The notes under the pieces are model-generated. The model was not told where the DNA came from. It did no database searches and was given only the letters and a program-made list of their open reading frames with translations. Shown here in pieces: positions 48,761 to 60,860 of a stretch of DNA of 64,000 nt. How positions within the stretch are numbered: the first letter of the stretch is position 1; every line of letters starts with the position of its first letter. This stretch comes from Gremmenia infestans (taxonomy: Eukaryota > Ascomycota > Leotiomycetes > Helotiales > Hamatocanthoscyphaceae), in assembly GCA_032629725.1 (NCBI GenBank), contig JAFEVB010000008.1, positions 248,001 to 312,000 of the forward strand, given 5' to 3'. The translations under genes and the position numbers were made by a program.

Positions 48761-51389
48761 TGGGTATTTAGGGTCTTATTTACTTAATATAGATTGCTCT
48801 TTAACTTTAAAGTCTATTTATATATAATGCTATTTATTTGATTTACTTTTATACTATTAAACTTGGGAATATTCTTAAGAGTACCAGCTTTTACTAAAAA
48901 ATGACTTATATTATAATTCTATACTCTTTATTTAAAAACAGGCGAAAGAATCACGTGAATACCTAATGTTTTGCGAGTGTTATATTAACTTAACCCTTGC
49001 TGCTATATAAACTATATGCTAAATATTTACTAAATATAGAGCACCTTTTTGCCCTTAGTAATAAAGTAATATATATAGGCTTAAGCTAAACCCTGCACTG
49101 CACTAATAAGATTACCTATAGGGTTGATCTTGGATGTTTGCTAAGGGTTCTTAAAAATGCGTGCAACTAATTTCCCGGCTCTCTAGTAATACTAAATAGC
49201 ATAGTAGTAGTCTGCTAGCGTAGGGGTTTAAATTCTTGGAAATAAGTGCAACTAAATTTCCAGGCCTCTGTTTTAAGACTAGACAGTGTAGTAGTGGTCT
49301 GCAAGTATAGGGTTCTGAATTCTTAATTATGCGTATATGCAGGTCGCGGGTCTTCCTCCTTAATTCTACGGCTTACGGTCTAAAATCTTCTAACTAAATC
49401 CTTATAGACTAGCTACTAGCTTCTTAATTCCGCACCCTTCTCTAGATTAAGAGCTATAACCCCTAAAGATGCCTCCTAGAAAGATGCCCCTGAAAGATTA
49501 AGAATTATAAGCGTACTAGGGGCTGGGTTCTCTAATCTAATCGCATTTTTAAGGCCCTTGTCTAGATTTATAACCTTCTTACTTAAGCGCTACGTCTATC
49601 CCCCCGCCCCTAACCCCCTCCCCTTTTCTTTTATACTATGCGAGTTTAGAAACTCTTAATATAAATGTGGCAAGGAGTATCTTCCACCTAGTTACTATAT
49701 TACTAAAATGGGAAGTGTAAATTATAGCTAACTATTCCTAAACCCTATACTATGCTAAATAAAAGCGTGTAGGAGTATAACTTTTCTGATATAAGTTACT
49801 TTATTAGATTCTTAGATATATTATATATAGAAGATTTAAACTATTATAAATGTAAATGAGACAGCAGATTGAAAAATGACTAATATCTCTATATAAACTT
49901 CTGCTACTTTGCTAACCTTAGTATTATAATAATAGTATACTATATAATACTATTATAGAATGTTTAGAGAGGATATTCCTTTTTAGATAGTATAGCTAAA
50001 GTTTATAATAGTGTAATTCTAATATGTTATGCGTTGGGGGTAAGATAGAGAGGGGTAAGGCTAGCCTGAAGGGTAATTGGCAGCCTGTAGCTCTTATTAT
50101 ATTGAATTCTTACCCTCCACTTTTCTAACCGCCTGGTAATATAAATTAATGATTGCTAAAGCCTATAAACAATTAACCTAATTATTACTTAGAATCGACC
50201 TAAATCTAATAGCTATTAATTATCTTATATCCTCTCTTGAAGTGAATTGTATTATTTTATATATTAGCCTATATAGTATGGTTTAGATATTAAGTATTGT
50301 CTGTAGTAGCTCTAAGCCCTATATAATCACCTAATATACTAACTTTCCAAAATTCCTAAACCTGCCCCTTAAGCTGCGCTGTAAAGTATAGGGGTCGATT
50401 TATAAACTATGATTAGTTACCTTTAGTCTAGACTTTAGGAATAATCTAGTGATATAGGAAATCCAAGTTAGAATAGAACTTGTATATACTTTATTTATCT
50501 GCTAAAAATCGCGCTGAGAAGCTTTAATGAACTATACTTGAATTTATATAGATAATATAAACGGACTTTATATATATATTAACTGGTTACGCGATACTAT
50601 CTTCTTTAGCTTTTAGGCTAAGTTGACTAAGCATCCTGATCTAATGCTCCGGTTCCTTTTAAATATACTTTTAAAGGCGCAATTAATTGTTTTTCCGTTG
50701 GCCTAGATAAAAAGCTTATTATTACTTAAAATACTTAAAGGCTTTAACGGACTATAATGTTTAGGACTTCTTAATAATCGCTTTATGGTTGGGAGGTATA
50801 GTAATAAATCCTTAAATTTAAATAAAGACTTCCTACTTTAGCGTTGCTAGTGTGGATATAAAGGACATTTTCTACGTGAGCATGCTAACCTCTTATGCCA
50901 CTTGTCTTATCTTAAGATTTCGATTATCTTAGGTACGGCGTATAATAGTATTTAGTTGTATTGATAGAAAGTGTATCTACCACTTTCTTAGAAGGATATA
51001 GTAATTATAGGACTTAAATGGGATAAGTTTTACAGGTTACGGGATATTATATAGGTATGGAAGCTTACCTGAGTAATGTAGAGCTTGCTATGTCGCACGC
51101 CTTTTTATCTTCTTTTTATTAATAAGGGTCTAATACTAATAGGAAAAAAAAATAAGGTAAAATGTTACCTAAAAGCCGGCTTAGTTATATTTTATACCTA
51201 ATCTCTATTTATAGGTAATGCTAGCTGGCATATAGTTTTAAATAAAATAAAAAAACAAAATTAAGCATTTCTGCGTCCCGCAAGTATAAATAAATAACGC
51301 ACTTAGAAAATCGAACCTAAAATTAATAACTACCACTTATTTATTTCCTAAAGATGCTAAGTATAGAGCTGCATAGCGTTGTAGTTATT
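48761..51389. other. RIP-degraded DNA; one tandem duplication and a Cys/His patch
   Basis: Apart from the duplication at 49148, the only possible coding trace is a + strand frame at about 50640-51050 with a cysteine/histidine cluster (CQCGYKGHFLREH, reading TAG as Gln) and few stops, reminiscent of a zinc-binding finger. Nothing else recognised. Confidence 0.3.
49148..49312 (+). repeat. Tandem duplication, 2 x about 85 bp
   Basis: 'ttcttaaaaatgcgtgcaac' at 49148 recurs as 'ttcttggaaataagtgcaac' at 49233, and the copies remain alignable through 'tagtagtctgc'/'tagtggtctgc' to about 49312. The second copy keeps more G than the first, so the two were mutated unequally. Confidence 0.7.
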
Positions 51390-52330
51390 AATACAACTTT
51401 TTAAGCATACCTAACCTCTTAATTACTCTATTCTTTAATCCTTTAATATCGGCTTTATTGCTGTTAAATATAAGCTTAAAGGCACGTTTCGCTTCCCTAG
51501 CCTGAGCCGTCTCTTATTCCTTGCTCTTATTTAAATCTAGTAGTAAAGGCAGAGGATTAGAGCATATACGCTAGGAGTTAAAGTTGACTCTTGCTTGGAA
51601 TAGAATTATTGCGGCGAGATTTATATTTACTATTTGGGATACCCTACTAATATTATCTATTATCTCTAATAATTGCTCTTTATTCTTAAAGGCTTAGGAA
51701 TGGAGGATATTATCTAAAGCTATTATCCGCATATAATAAGGATAATAGGCACCTAATATTAAATTAGCGTAAGCACTATTACGAAAAGCTCTTATGACTT
51801 ACTAGGAATAGTCTTAGGGCTTATAGTACTATTAATATCCTGTGGATTATTATGCTGCTCCTCTAGAACATTTTGCTGTGGGTTAGTAATAACTATATCC
51901 TATATTAGTCTAGTGCTAGGTATAAAGCCTGCTATATATACTTTAGTATATACTATCTTTAGTAGTATTATCTCCTAGACCACCCCTAAGGCCTGCGCGG
52001 CTACCTAAAACCGAAATAGAATTAGCTCCTAGCAATTATTAGCGCTTAAACCATTATTAATATGCTCTAACTCGCCTAGGTTGCCCTCTAAGGTTGTGAT
52101 TTGGAGTGAATGCTGCTTAATAGCATTCCTATTTATATTATTAATAGTTATAATAATATCCTAGTCTTGAGGTATGGATGTCTTTGGCAGCATAGTATAA
52201 AGAAGAACTACGCATACGTCTTTCATCTTTACGGACATTAAGGCGGTAAGCTCGCTTATGGGCTCCGCTATATATAAGCGCTTAGGCGGTAAGGCTTGCG
52301 GAGATTTAGGTATATTATATCTGAATAAGG
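51390..52330 (-). pseudogene. Unidentified gene relic with coiled coil, weakly mutated
   Basis: Two minus-strand frames join near 51730. From 52330 to about 51720 the frame has about one stop per 29 codons. It opens with a soluble domain (AEPISELTALMSVKMKDVCV) followed by a heptad-like helix (IKQHSLQITTLEGNLGELEH). From about 51740 to 51390 a second frame has about one stop per 39 codons and ends at a plausible TAA after LKKLY. The step between them could be an intron or an indel. Many CA dinucleotides survive. It lies in a - strand block with the relics at 52720-54920 and resembles the order of a gag-like or fungal coiled-coil protein; no family recognised. Confidence 0.5.
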
Positions 52331-52719
52331 GGATTATTACTAATTTGTATTATAATAAGAAAAATGTAAAGGAAAAGATATCTAACTTAGTTATTAAGGG
52401 GTAGTGACTTTATAGTTAAGTAATAGGCAGTTATAAATAGAATACTCTAGGCTACCGGGGTTATTATAGGTGGGATAGTTATCTAGTGAAATCTAAGTTC
52501 TTATTACTACGCAAGATATAGTAAAATGCAGCTTATAGGTGATATAGCGCAGGGGCCCCTACTATGGAGGCAGAAAGGATACCTGTATCCAGCTAGCTTC
52601 CTATTAAGTTATTTTTCTTATCGAGCTGAAAAGTTATAGCAGATAGATATTTATTATTATATTAAATAGTAAAGCTATAGAAGAAAAGGCTAAAATTATT
52701 AATATTAAACCTTTTACGT
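52331..52719. other. Spacer in the minus-strand block
   Basis: AT-rich, no gene recognised. Confidence 0.4.
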
Positions 52720-54300
52720 AATGATTATTTTCTTGCTCTTTTTATAGCTCTTTTCTCCATCTTTCTTAGATCCTCCGCTTGAGATAGCGCATTATCTTTA
52801 TGCCCTAGACTTTTATAAATAAACTCCTAGTACCTTATTAAATCGACTAGATTCCTGCGCTGTAATTCCAAGTACTTATTAAATGCACGCTTTCCCCCTA
52901 TACTAGCGTTATTCTCTCCTTTATCTGCATATAGTATCCTCTTATCAAATTAGGCGCTGAACTTATCTAGCTTCTTTCGCGTAGCCTCCTATAGGGTAAC
53001 TCTCTCCCTAATAAACTTCTTAGGACTTTAAAGGATGTAAGGCTTAATTTCAATCCTATTGCTATTAATAGTAAGGTTAATAATATTTCGACTTGCTATA
53101 AACTTATAAGTATCTGAAGTAAAAATGTATTAGAGATACATACGATATTCTATTACGTTATTTATAAGATTAATTATGCGTATAGATACTATTCACTTGT
53201 AAGAATATAGCTAAAAAGCAAGAATAGGGGTATATACAAGTGTTTTTACGATATTTAGTATCATGCTCGGGGCTTAGAATAACGACGGACCTCTCCTCCG
53301 GGGTACTACTATTAGGTGGCGGGGGAGATTAGTCTAAAAAGGCGCTGGTTAGAGGGCTTATATAAATATAAGACTTAAGATTATTATTACTTATTAAGAT
53401 ATTGCTATCTCGAGATAATATTAGAGTATATAAGGCAACGGATTCACCTATGCTTATCTAAGGTACTATGACTTTAGTCTAAATAAGGGAGGGAGCAAGT
53501 GCGCTGTTAATATGAAGTAAGTTTGCCGGAATAGTAATATAAGGCTAGGAGGTAAGTTAAGAAGCAGGCTAGGTATAGCTCTCGGGACTTAACTATATAG
53601 AAGCAGTTAGTTCTTCCACCTCTATTAGAGTTATCTCGCAGCTTATAGTTGCTAAATCTTCGGCGGAAAGAGGCGGAAGCTAGTTATTAAGATTAGAGAG
53701 AAGATTTATATCCTAGGGATAAGGTGACTTAAAACTTTTAGGAGTAGTAGTAGTAGAGCTAATATTAATGTTTAAACTATACTAAACAAGATTATAATAG
53801 ATTAGAGAAAGTTTAAACAGGTCTAAATCAGATGGTATATAGAACTAACTAGGCTTAGCTACTATAGCTTTTCTTAATATAGTGATATTATAATCTAGAT
53901 ATAAGTCGGGGGGGAGTTCCTCCGTATTAACTACATCTCCGGCTAGTATTAAGCTTCGATCGCCGATTCCATGCGTAGAAGCGATATTAAGTCATTATTA
54001 GAATAGCTAGGTGTAGTGAGTATATTGGGGTGGCTAGGTGAGTTGCCTACTATATATTAGTGCTATTATAGCTGGGGATCTGCCATCGCTATTAAATACT
54101 ATATATATTAAGGTAATATTATCGCCTTCTAGCGATTTGGAAATAGTGCCGTTAGAAGATAGAGATAATTCAAAGACGTACTAGTTCTTAGTGATCCTCC
54201 TATTAACTTTGGACTCCGCTATAATTAATAATATTACTTCACCTAGATGGATAAAGGTAGAAAGGGCAGCAGTTATAAAAGCGTTTAATATAAAAGTTTA
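52720..54300 (-). pseudogene. Unidentified minus-strand gene relic, two frames
   Basis: From about 54300 to 53170 one frame runs about 375 codons with roughly one stop per 22 codons. The protein is acidic and serine/proline-rich in its second half (PPPPNSSTPEERSVVILSPE), with a folded-looking start (NGTISKSLEGDNITLIYIVF). From about 53190 to a TAA near 52722 a second frame has about one stop per 31 codons and is highly charged and helical (YLELQRRNLVDLIRY; EDLRKMEKRAIKRARK). The frame step near 53180 may be an intron. CA and TG are relatively frequent. An acidic disordered part followed by a basic helical C-terminus suggests a nuclear or nucleic-acid-binding protein, but this is inference. 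Confidence 0.5.
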
Positions 54301-54359
54301 TAAAAGCAGTTAGACGGAATATTGAGGGAGGACGCAAATAAATACTATTTTATAGCTAA

Positions 54360-54920
54360 GTTATTATATATAAGGCACGTGTGAATAACTCCTTTAAAGC
54401 AACCGTTAGCTCTAATAGGGAGGCTAGTAATTACTATAATAATGCTACTTAATAAGAAACTTTATACTACTAATTGGTTAGAGATAAGAGAGCGTACTTA
54501 GCCTTTCGCTATGCTTATCTAAAAAAAGAATACAAAATAGGCAACTAAAACAGTAGCTAGATCGTCCTTAAAAACCTAAACTTCTTTGTAAGCATTACTA
54601 TAATATCCGTTGCTAGCGGATATACTTTGCTCCTTTCTATTTATTCCTTTTCTTCTTCTATATATAGACTAAGGTATAACGCCTGAATAACCAGGCCTAA
54701 AGCCGAGCTCCTAAGCACACCTTCTTAATATTCTGCATTAATTAGTGCTTGCACATAGTAAATTTATAGCACATTACTAGGAGCGCTAATAGTAAATGAG
54801 GATTCTCCCTAGCCTTCCTATTAAATAAGGCGTCTAATGTAAGAGATTATGCTAATAGGAGGACTAGCCAAATCGCTGGAGTTATATGCGCTAGAATCGT
54901 CTTTATCCGCATATCAGGGC
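54360..54920 (-). pseudogene. Unidentified minus-strand relic upstream of 52720-54300
   Basis: About 185 codons in one minus-strand frame, starting with an acidic serine-rich stretch (YADKDDSSAYNSSDLASPP) and moving into helices (LYLSLYIEEEKE, LATDIIVMLTKKFRFLRTI). Stops are TAA/TAG. It may be the N-terminal part of the next relic, since only a one-step frame change separates them near 54320. Confidence 0.35.
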
Positions 54921-57680
54921 GGGGGGGCTAAGAGAATCAGATTCTTAAAGCACTTTAGTCGTATCTATATGGAGGTAGTAGTATATAGCTAGATGGTAAG
55001 CTAAGACTGCCTTAAACGTTGCGCTATATAATCTTAGTGCGATAAAGTTTAGGGTTAGCCCTGGTGCGTTTATATGCGCTAAGTATCTAATCCCGTAGTA
55101 AGACACCATCTCGCATAAAGACGCGGGAGGGAGGATGCTATATAGATAACTCTAAGGTTACTAAATTATTAGGGGATAGTGATTATTAATTATTTAGCTT
55201 GCTATACTAATATATAAGGTCGCTAGTAGTGCTTTAGGGCCTAAGGCAGCAATATTCAACCGTTAGAAAGTAGAGATATTAAGGGGCTCGTTTAGTTTGC
55301 GGCTCTATAGGAGTGCGGGGTAATTATACTTATACTTATTATCTACTAGCTTAACCGAAATTTATATATTAAGTAGACGCATAAGACACCTTTAACCTTA
55401 AGAATAACTATATAGATAACTTTATACTAATATTCTATATAGCGGTGGTCTCCTGAATCTCTATCTAGACTCTAGCTATAAAATTTTCTGCCTTTACTGC
55501 TTGGACTCCGAATAATTTGTTTAGGTCTATAGTATTATAGGAATAGCCTTATCTAATAAGAATTTATAAGGATTAAGAATAGAAAACGTACCTCTCTTAT
55601 AATATAAGCCTAATAGTATATCCCTGTCCCTATAAAGTAATAAAAGGCGATGTTAGTCCCTTGATAAATCAAGGCTGCTATAAGACCTGTAAATAGGACG
55701 ATAATTAACCTCGCTTGGAGACTTTAGTAAACTTGTATGCTAGTAAATAAGTTAATAGGCTATTCCCAAGCAATTAATAAGATGCTAAAACCAAGATTCA
55801 GAAGTTATATTAGTAGGAAAGGGCATAGTATCTAGTCGAGTCCTTTAGTTAAGAAGTCCTAGAATATTTTAGGCTAGAATATATAGTAGACTACTGCTTC
55901 TATCTAGCCTATAGGGGAATAATTAGTAGGTGAAACCTTTATAAAAATAGTACATACCTATAAAGTGCTATTACTAGGATAATTAGTCTAGCTAAATAGC
56001 ACTTGATTAGTTTACCTATTAGATAAGTAGCATATTAGGGAAATAACTCTAGCGCTTGCCTTTATATAATAGAAAAGGGCTTTCTGGTTAAAGGTTACTT
56101 ATTATATCCTATTACCTAGATCTTAAATCCAAGAAACGAAAACCTAGACTTAGAAGAGCTGCTTATAATTTAAAGATTTAAGATTAGATTATAGTTTTTT
56201 AAATTTAAAGACCAAGGAATAATTATTATAAAAATTAAAGGCAACTAAGCTATAGTTATTCTATTATATTTTAGTTTAAGGTTTATTAGCTAAATGGCTA
56301 TAAAGACTCTGAATGCGCTAGGAAGTAGCTAAGTTTAACCCTCTAAGCTAAATCTATATCTAATATTTTATTGCTTATTCTTCTATAAAGCTCCCCCTCT
56401 ATAGTAATTTGTACTTAAGATCTATAGCTTCTTATGTTTATAAAAAGATTTCGCCAAGATCTATCCGTTAATAAAGCGCTAAAAAGACTAAAGGTTTTTA
56501 GAGTTTTAGAATATTGCTTAAAAAAACCGTAAAACTCTTGCTCTAATATCTATAGCCCTCTAAAATAGGCGTGCTCTATATATTTCTATTAAAGAGGCTT
56601 TAGAATCTTAATAGTTAGACCCTACCCTTAGAAAGAAATAGAAAGCTCGCATAGACCTAGGAAAGCTACTAGAAATTCAGTAATATATCTTTTATTTTCA
56701 TTTAACTTAAAACTTTAAACCTTAAGATTTTCGATTAAATAAAGGGAATTAATACTATAATTAATATTAATTATCTCCAGGTCGAAATCTCTAATTAGAG
56801 ATAGATATTTAATATTTAAAGGTTCTTCTCTATAAGCTAAGAATAATAGTTCTATAGTAGATAATATATTACTAGAGAAGAAAGAGGAAATCTAAATTCT
56901 ATGCTAGAGATTATAGTATCGCCTATTTAGCTTTAGATTCTAAAGTAGATCGTGCATATATAATACTATTATACTTCTAATATTAGGCAGATATTAAAGG
57001 ATAAGGGATATAGACTTGACTTTATTATAATACCTGTAGTAGTACTACTTAGTAGCAAATTCCAAGTATGCCGAAAAGGCTTCGTTAGGGGTCCGGGAAA
57101 AGTATAGAGTAGTAGAGCAATAAGCTTATAACCTTAAATTACCTATAAATAAAAGATAATAAGTCTCCTATTCTTCACGCGAATATAATAGCTAGTCTAC
57201 GTAAAAGATCCTTAAGTCTTTAACGCTATTAGTAATAACGGAGCACTATAAAAGATCTTGCAGATCTTTTATATTATAAGTGGTATTTATAACTAAAAGC
57301 CTATTACTTAGAATAAGTAATATACCTACGCAAGTATATCTTCTATTAAGAAGTCGAAAAGTTAAGAGATCTATAGCGCTTAAGTAAGATGCGATAGATG
57401 TAAGAAGCTCTGAAGGGACCTCTATTTTATATTAAAGTAATAATTATATTACGGAAAGGTAATATAAATTGCTTTTAGAGGATAAAGGTTCGTAGAACTT
57501 AGATCTAGGAAATCGTCTTAGTAAGTAATATATAGTACCTTGCACTAAGAACCCCCTTCCTAGTTTTAGGCTTTATTATGCTTATACTCGTATATAAACC
57601 TGTCTTATCCTACTATAAATACTCTTTATTAACAGGTATTAATTATACATCTTTTTACATTATATTAAACTACTTTAAAA
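54921..57680. other. RIP-degraded DNA, no gene recognised
   Basis: No frame stands out on either strand. A G-run lies at 54921-54927. The last 150 bases precede the ATG of the minisatellite gene and would hold its promoter. Confidence 0.35.
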
Positions 57681-58094
57681 ATGTCGAAAAAGCAATCTAA
57701 AGCGCTTAATTTAAAGGCTAAACTTCTTCTTCTAGAGGGGTTATTAAAAGGGCGAATATAAAGTCAGACTTAGATCTAATAAGGTTCAGATGATATTGCT
57801 ATTACTTTAACTCTAGTTAAGGAAATATTAACTCTAGGCAGCAATTCTTATATAGCTCGATTAGTAATAGTACTTTTAGTTACTAATAAAGAGAATGAAA
57901 CATCTACTAAGGCTATAGGGTCTATAGAAGATAGAACTATTAGGAGCGGTTCTATAAGCTTTAAGGAAGGGCCTGCAGAATATAAAACTCTTAGGAGCGG
58001 TTCTATAAGTTTTAATAAAGGCTCTAACTGCTCTCCTACCCGCTAGACCCTATAAAGCCTTTCGAATATCTTTTAATCTAAGCAATAGAAAGAT

Positions 58095-58690
58095 ATATCT
58101 CTTAAGTAATAGAGGGGTGGGTCTTCTAAGTAATAAGAGAATAACTCTCCTAAGCAATAGAGGGGTGGGTCTTCTAAGTAATAAGAGAATAACTCTCCTA
58201 AGTAATAGAGGGGTGGGTTTTCTAAGCAGTAAAAGAATAAGTCTCCTAAGCAATAGAAGTAATAGAGGGGTGGGTATTCTAAGCAATAAAAGAAAAAGTC
58301 TCCTAAGCAATAGAAAGGTAGGTCTTCTAAGCAATAAGAGAATAAGTCTCCTAAGTAATAGAGGGGTGGGTCTTCTAAGCAACAAGAGAATAACTCTCCT
58401 GAGCAATAGAGGGGTGGGTCTTCTAAGCAATAAAATAATAAGTCTCCTAAGTAATAGAGGGGTGGGTCTTCTAAGCAATAAGAGAATAACTCTTCTAAGC
58501 AATAGAAAGGTGGGTCTTCTAAGTAATAAAAGAATAAGTCTCCTAAGTAATAAAGGGGTGGGTCTTTTAAGTAATAAGAGAATAACTCTTCTAAGCAATA
58601 AGAGAATAACTATCCTAAGCAATAAAGGGGTAAGTCTTCTAAGCAATAAAAGAATAACTCTTCTAAGCAATAGAAGGATATATTACCTAA
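58095..58690 (+). repeat. Coding minisatellite, 24-bp units alternating in a 48-bp period
   Basis: About 27 units of 24 bp, alternating 'aag-caa-tag-agg-ggt' and 'aag-caa-taa-gag-aat' types. In the frame of the surrounding gene they encode SKQxRGGS and SKQxENNS. The first Gln codon keeps C in about 18 of 27 units; the second has become TAA/TAG in all but one (CAA at about 58383). Confidence 0.9.
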
Positions 58691-59212
58691 GTAGTAAAAA
58701 TAAACTTAACTAAAATCTAAAGGAAAGTTATTCTAAAGTAATCTATTATATTCTCTAACGGTTTCTGCTATAGACTTAGAAGGAGATATCCTAATGCATA
58801 AGGATTTTTAAGTTAATCAGATAAGAAATCCCAGATATAGTATTCTAAATCTAATTACTATATAAGTTATAAAGTCTTATAATATTAATAAGTGTCCTGG
58901 TTATAGGGTTACTTAGGACGAGAAACGTAGGCGCGAATTAGAAAAGGAATATCTAATTGAACTACTATATTACAGGGGTATTATAGGGAGGGATTGCATT
59001 AAGATATGGATTTCTTATAAAAACGACTTAAATATACACCTAAGATATCCTTTATGCGACGAAGACCTTATTAACAGCCTTTCTAATATATTTAGAGCTA
59101 GAAATAATTAGATAGATAAATTACTATTACCCTCCCTATAATTTTTAGACTCTAAAGATAAGGAAGATAGTAAACACAGAGAATATAGTAAAGATGAAGA
59201 AGATAAATAAAA

Positions 59213-59325
59213 CTTAAGAGATAGAGAAAGCTTAGAAGATAGAGAAAGCTTAGAAGATAGAGAAAGCTTAGAAGTTGAAGAAAGCTTAAAAGATGGAGAA
59301 AGCTTAGAAGATAAGAGTACTAGCT
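59213..59325 (+). repeat. 18-bp tandem repeat coding DRESLE
   Basis: Five or so units of 'gatagagaaagcttagaa', the last ones diverged, in the frame of the surrounding gene. They give an acidic low-complexity tract. Confidence 0.85.
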
Positions 59326-60860
59326 TAGAAAGTGAAGAAGATAATGCTAGATTTGAATAATAATTTGCTTATAAAGGTTATAAGAATATCCCAGCAAAGA
59401 TTTACTATTAAGATAATACCCCTACGCTTAATAATCTTCTATTAGATTATAAATACTTAGAACGTACTACTAAAAAAGATAGACCCCGGTGGTATAGATA
59501 TTACCTTAATAGATATGATGCAGATACGCCTTATATGTCCCCTATGCCTAAAGGCTTTGTAATCTCTAAAGATCGCTTAGATAGGAGAAGAATAATAAAA
59601 AAAGTTATTAGGAGCTTTTTATATAGCATGGGTTACTATTTGCTGCTCGAATTTCTAGTAGTTAATCTAAAGTGCCCTAAAATAATATATAATTATAATC
59701 TTAAACCTTAATATCTATATAAAAACGTAATAAGGGATTTTTGCAAAAAAAACGAAATAAATTTAACTAAACCGGGAAATATATCTTTTCTAATAAATAC
59801 TAGCATTTAATATATTAAGATAAAAGGTATTACTAGTATAAAGCAAATTTTATATTTAACTAAAAATTATAAAATAAATAAAATTTTATACTAAGTTCCG
59901 CGAAGAAATCTATTTACTAGATTAGCTATTAGACTAAGAGGTAGAGGATCTGAAAAAACACTTATTTAGGGTTAGTATTACTAAGGAGAAATGGAAGCTT
60001 TATATAGGCCTAATAAGATTAAAGACCTAGTAAAAGTATACTAGGCACTAACGGGCTAGTAGGCGCAAGAACTGCTTAAAAGAAATAGGGAGCCTTATCC
60101 TATCCCTATAAAGCAAATTTCACCGCAATAGTCCTTTCTAGGTAGGCCGTATTCGAATTATACTTATCTTAAGAGGTATAGCCGCTAGCAAAATCGGCTG
60201 CTAAAGGATAAAACTTATTAAGCTAATACACTTAATAGCCTATAAAGAGGTTGACTGCTACCTGGTACTAAAACTTATAAACCTAACTATATATTGCAAA
60301 ATTAGGGCAATTATAGAGCAAACACTTATTAAAGGGGCCGGTTAGTCTAGGAATATGATTCTAGATCTAATAGCCTAAAGATAGAAAGGTATAATTATGA
60401 TTTGCGCAGAGATATGCCTTAGTAACGCTCTAGAGAAGCCTCTTTTTCTAATAATTCTAAAGGCTATATTCACCTAGAAAACCGTAAGCATATCCCTAGC
60501 TACCTAAAGTTAGAATACTAGTAGAAGCGGGTTTCTTTTATTAGCGACCAGGAAATTAGTAAATACTATACTTAGTATCTAGAATTATTAAAAAGGACTA
60601 AAGATAATAAAGACTAAAGACGGCAAAGATATAAAAATAATAAGAGTAGCTAGAAATAGAATTATTTAGTTCTTAGGGAGAAAGATATAAATGCAAAATA
60701 GAAATAGTTAGTTCTTAGGGATATAGACGCGAATATAAAACCGTATAAAGAACATTCTCTTTAAGAAAAGAGTAAAGCAAGGCTAAAGTATAAGCTAGAA
60801 TAAATGCTATCTAATTAGAACTGGAAAGGAAAGGGAAGAGTATAGGTATAAGTTTTTCCG

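Larger units (their letters stand above)
57681..60860 (+). pseudogene. Long unidentified gene with internal octapeptide minisatellite
   Basis: From the ATG at 57681 (MSKKQSKALNLKAKLLLLEG) one frame can be followed to about 60860, some 1060 codons, with no frameshift found. Order: a mostly open N-terminal part to about 58040; about 27 copies of a 24-bp unit (58095-58690) reading SKQ*RGGS/SKQ*ENNS, where * was probably Gln; a folded part (RRRELEKEYLIELLYYRGII; YPLCDEDLINSLSNIFRARN); an acidic hexapeptide array (DRESLE); about 95 open codons (RWYRYYLNRYDADTPYMSPM); and a basic, Gln-rich C-terminal third. Almost all stops are TAA/TAG, mostly at likely Gln codons. The original protein would have been Gln/Ser/Lys-rich and largely disordered, with one or two folded segments. 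No family recognised. The long + and - ORFs seen within the minisatellite are in other frames and are shadows. Confidence 0.6.

Noticed and set aside
58050..58713. Two long ORFs, one on each strand, of about 200 codons
   Set aside because: Both are read out of phase through the 24-bp minisatellite; the surrounding gene uses the third frame, which continues into non-repeat coding sequence on either side.
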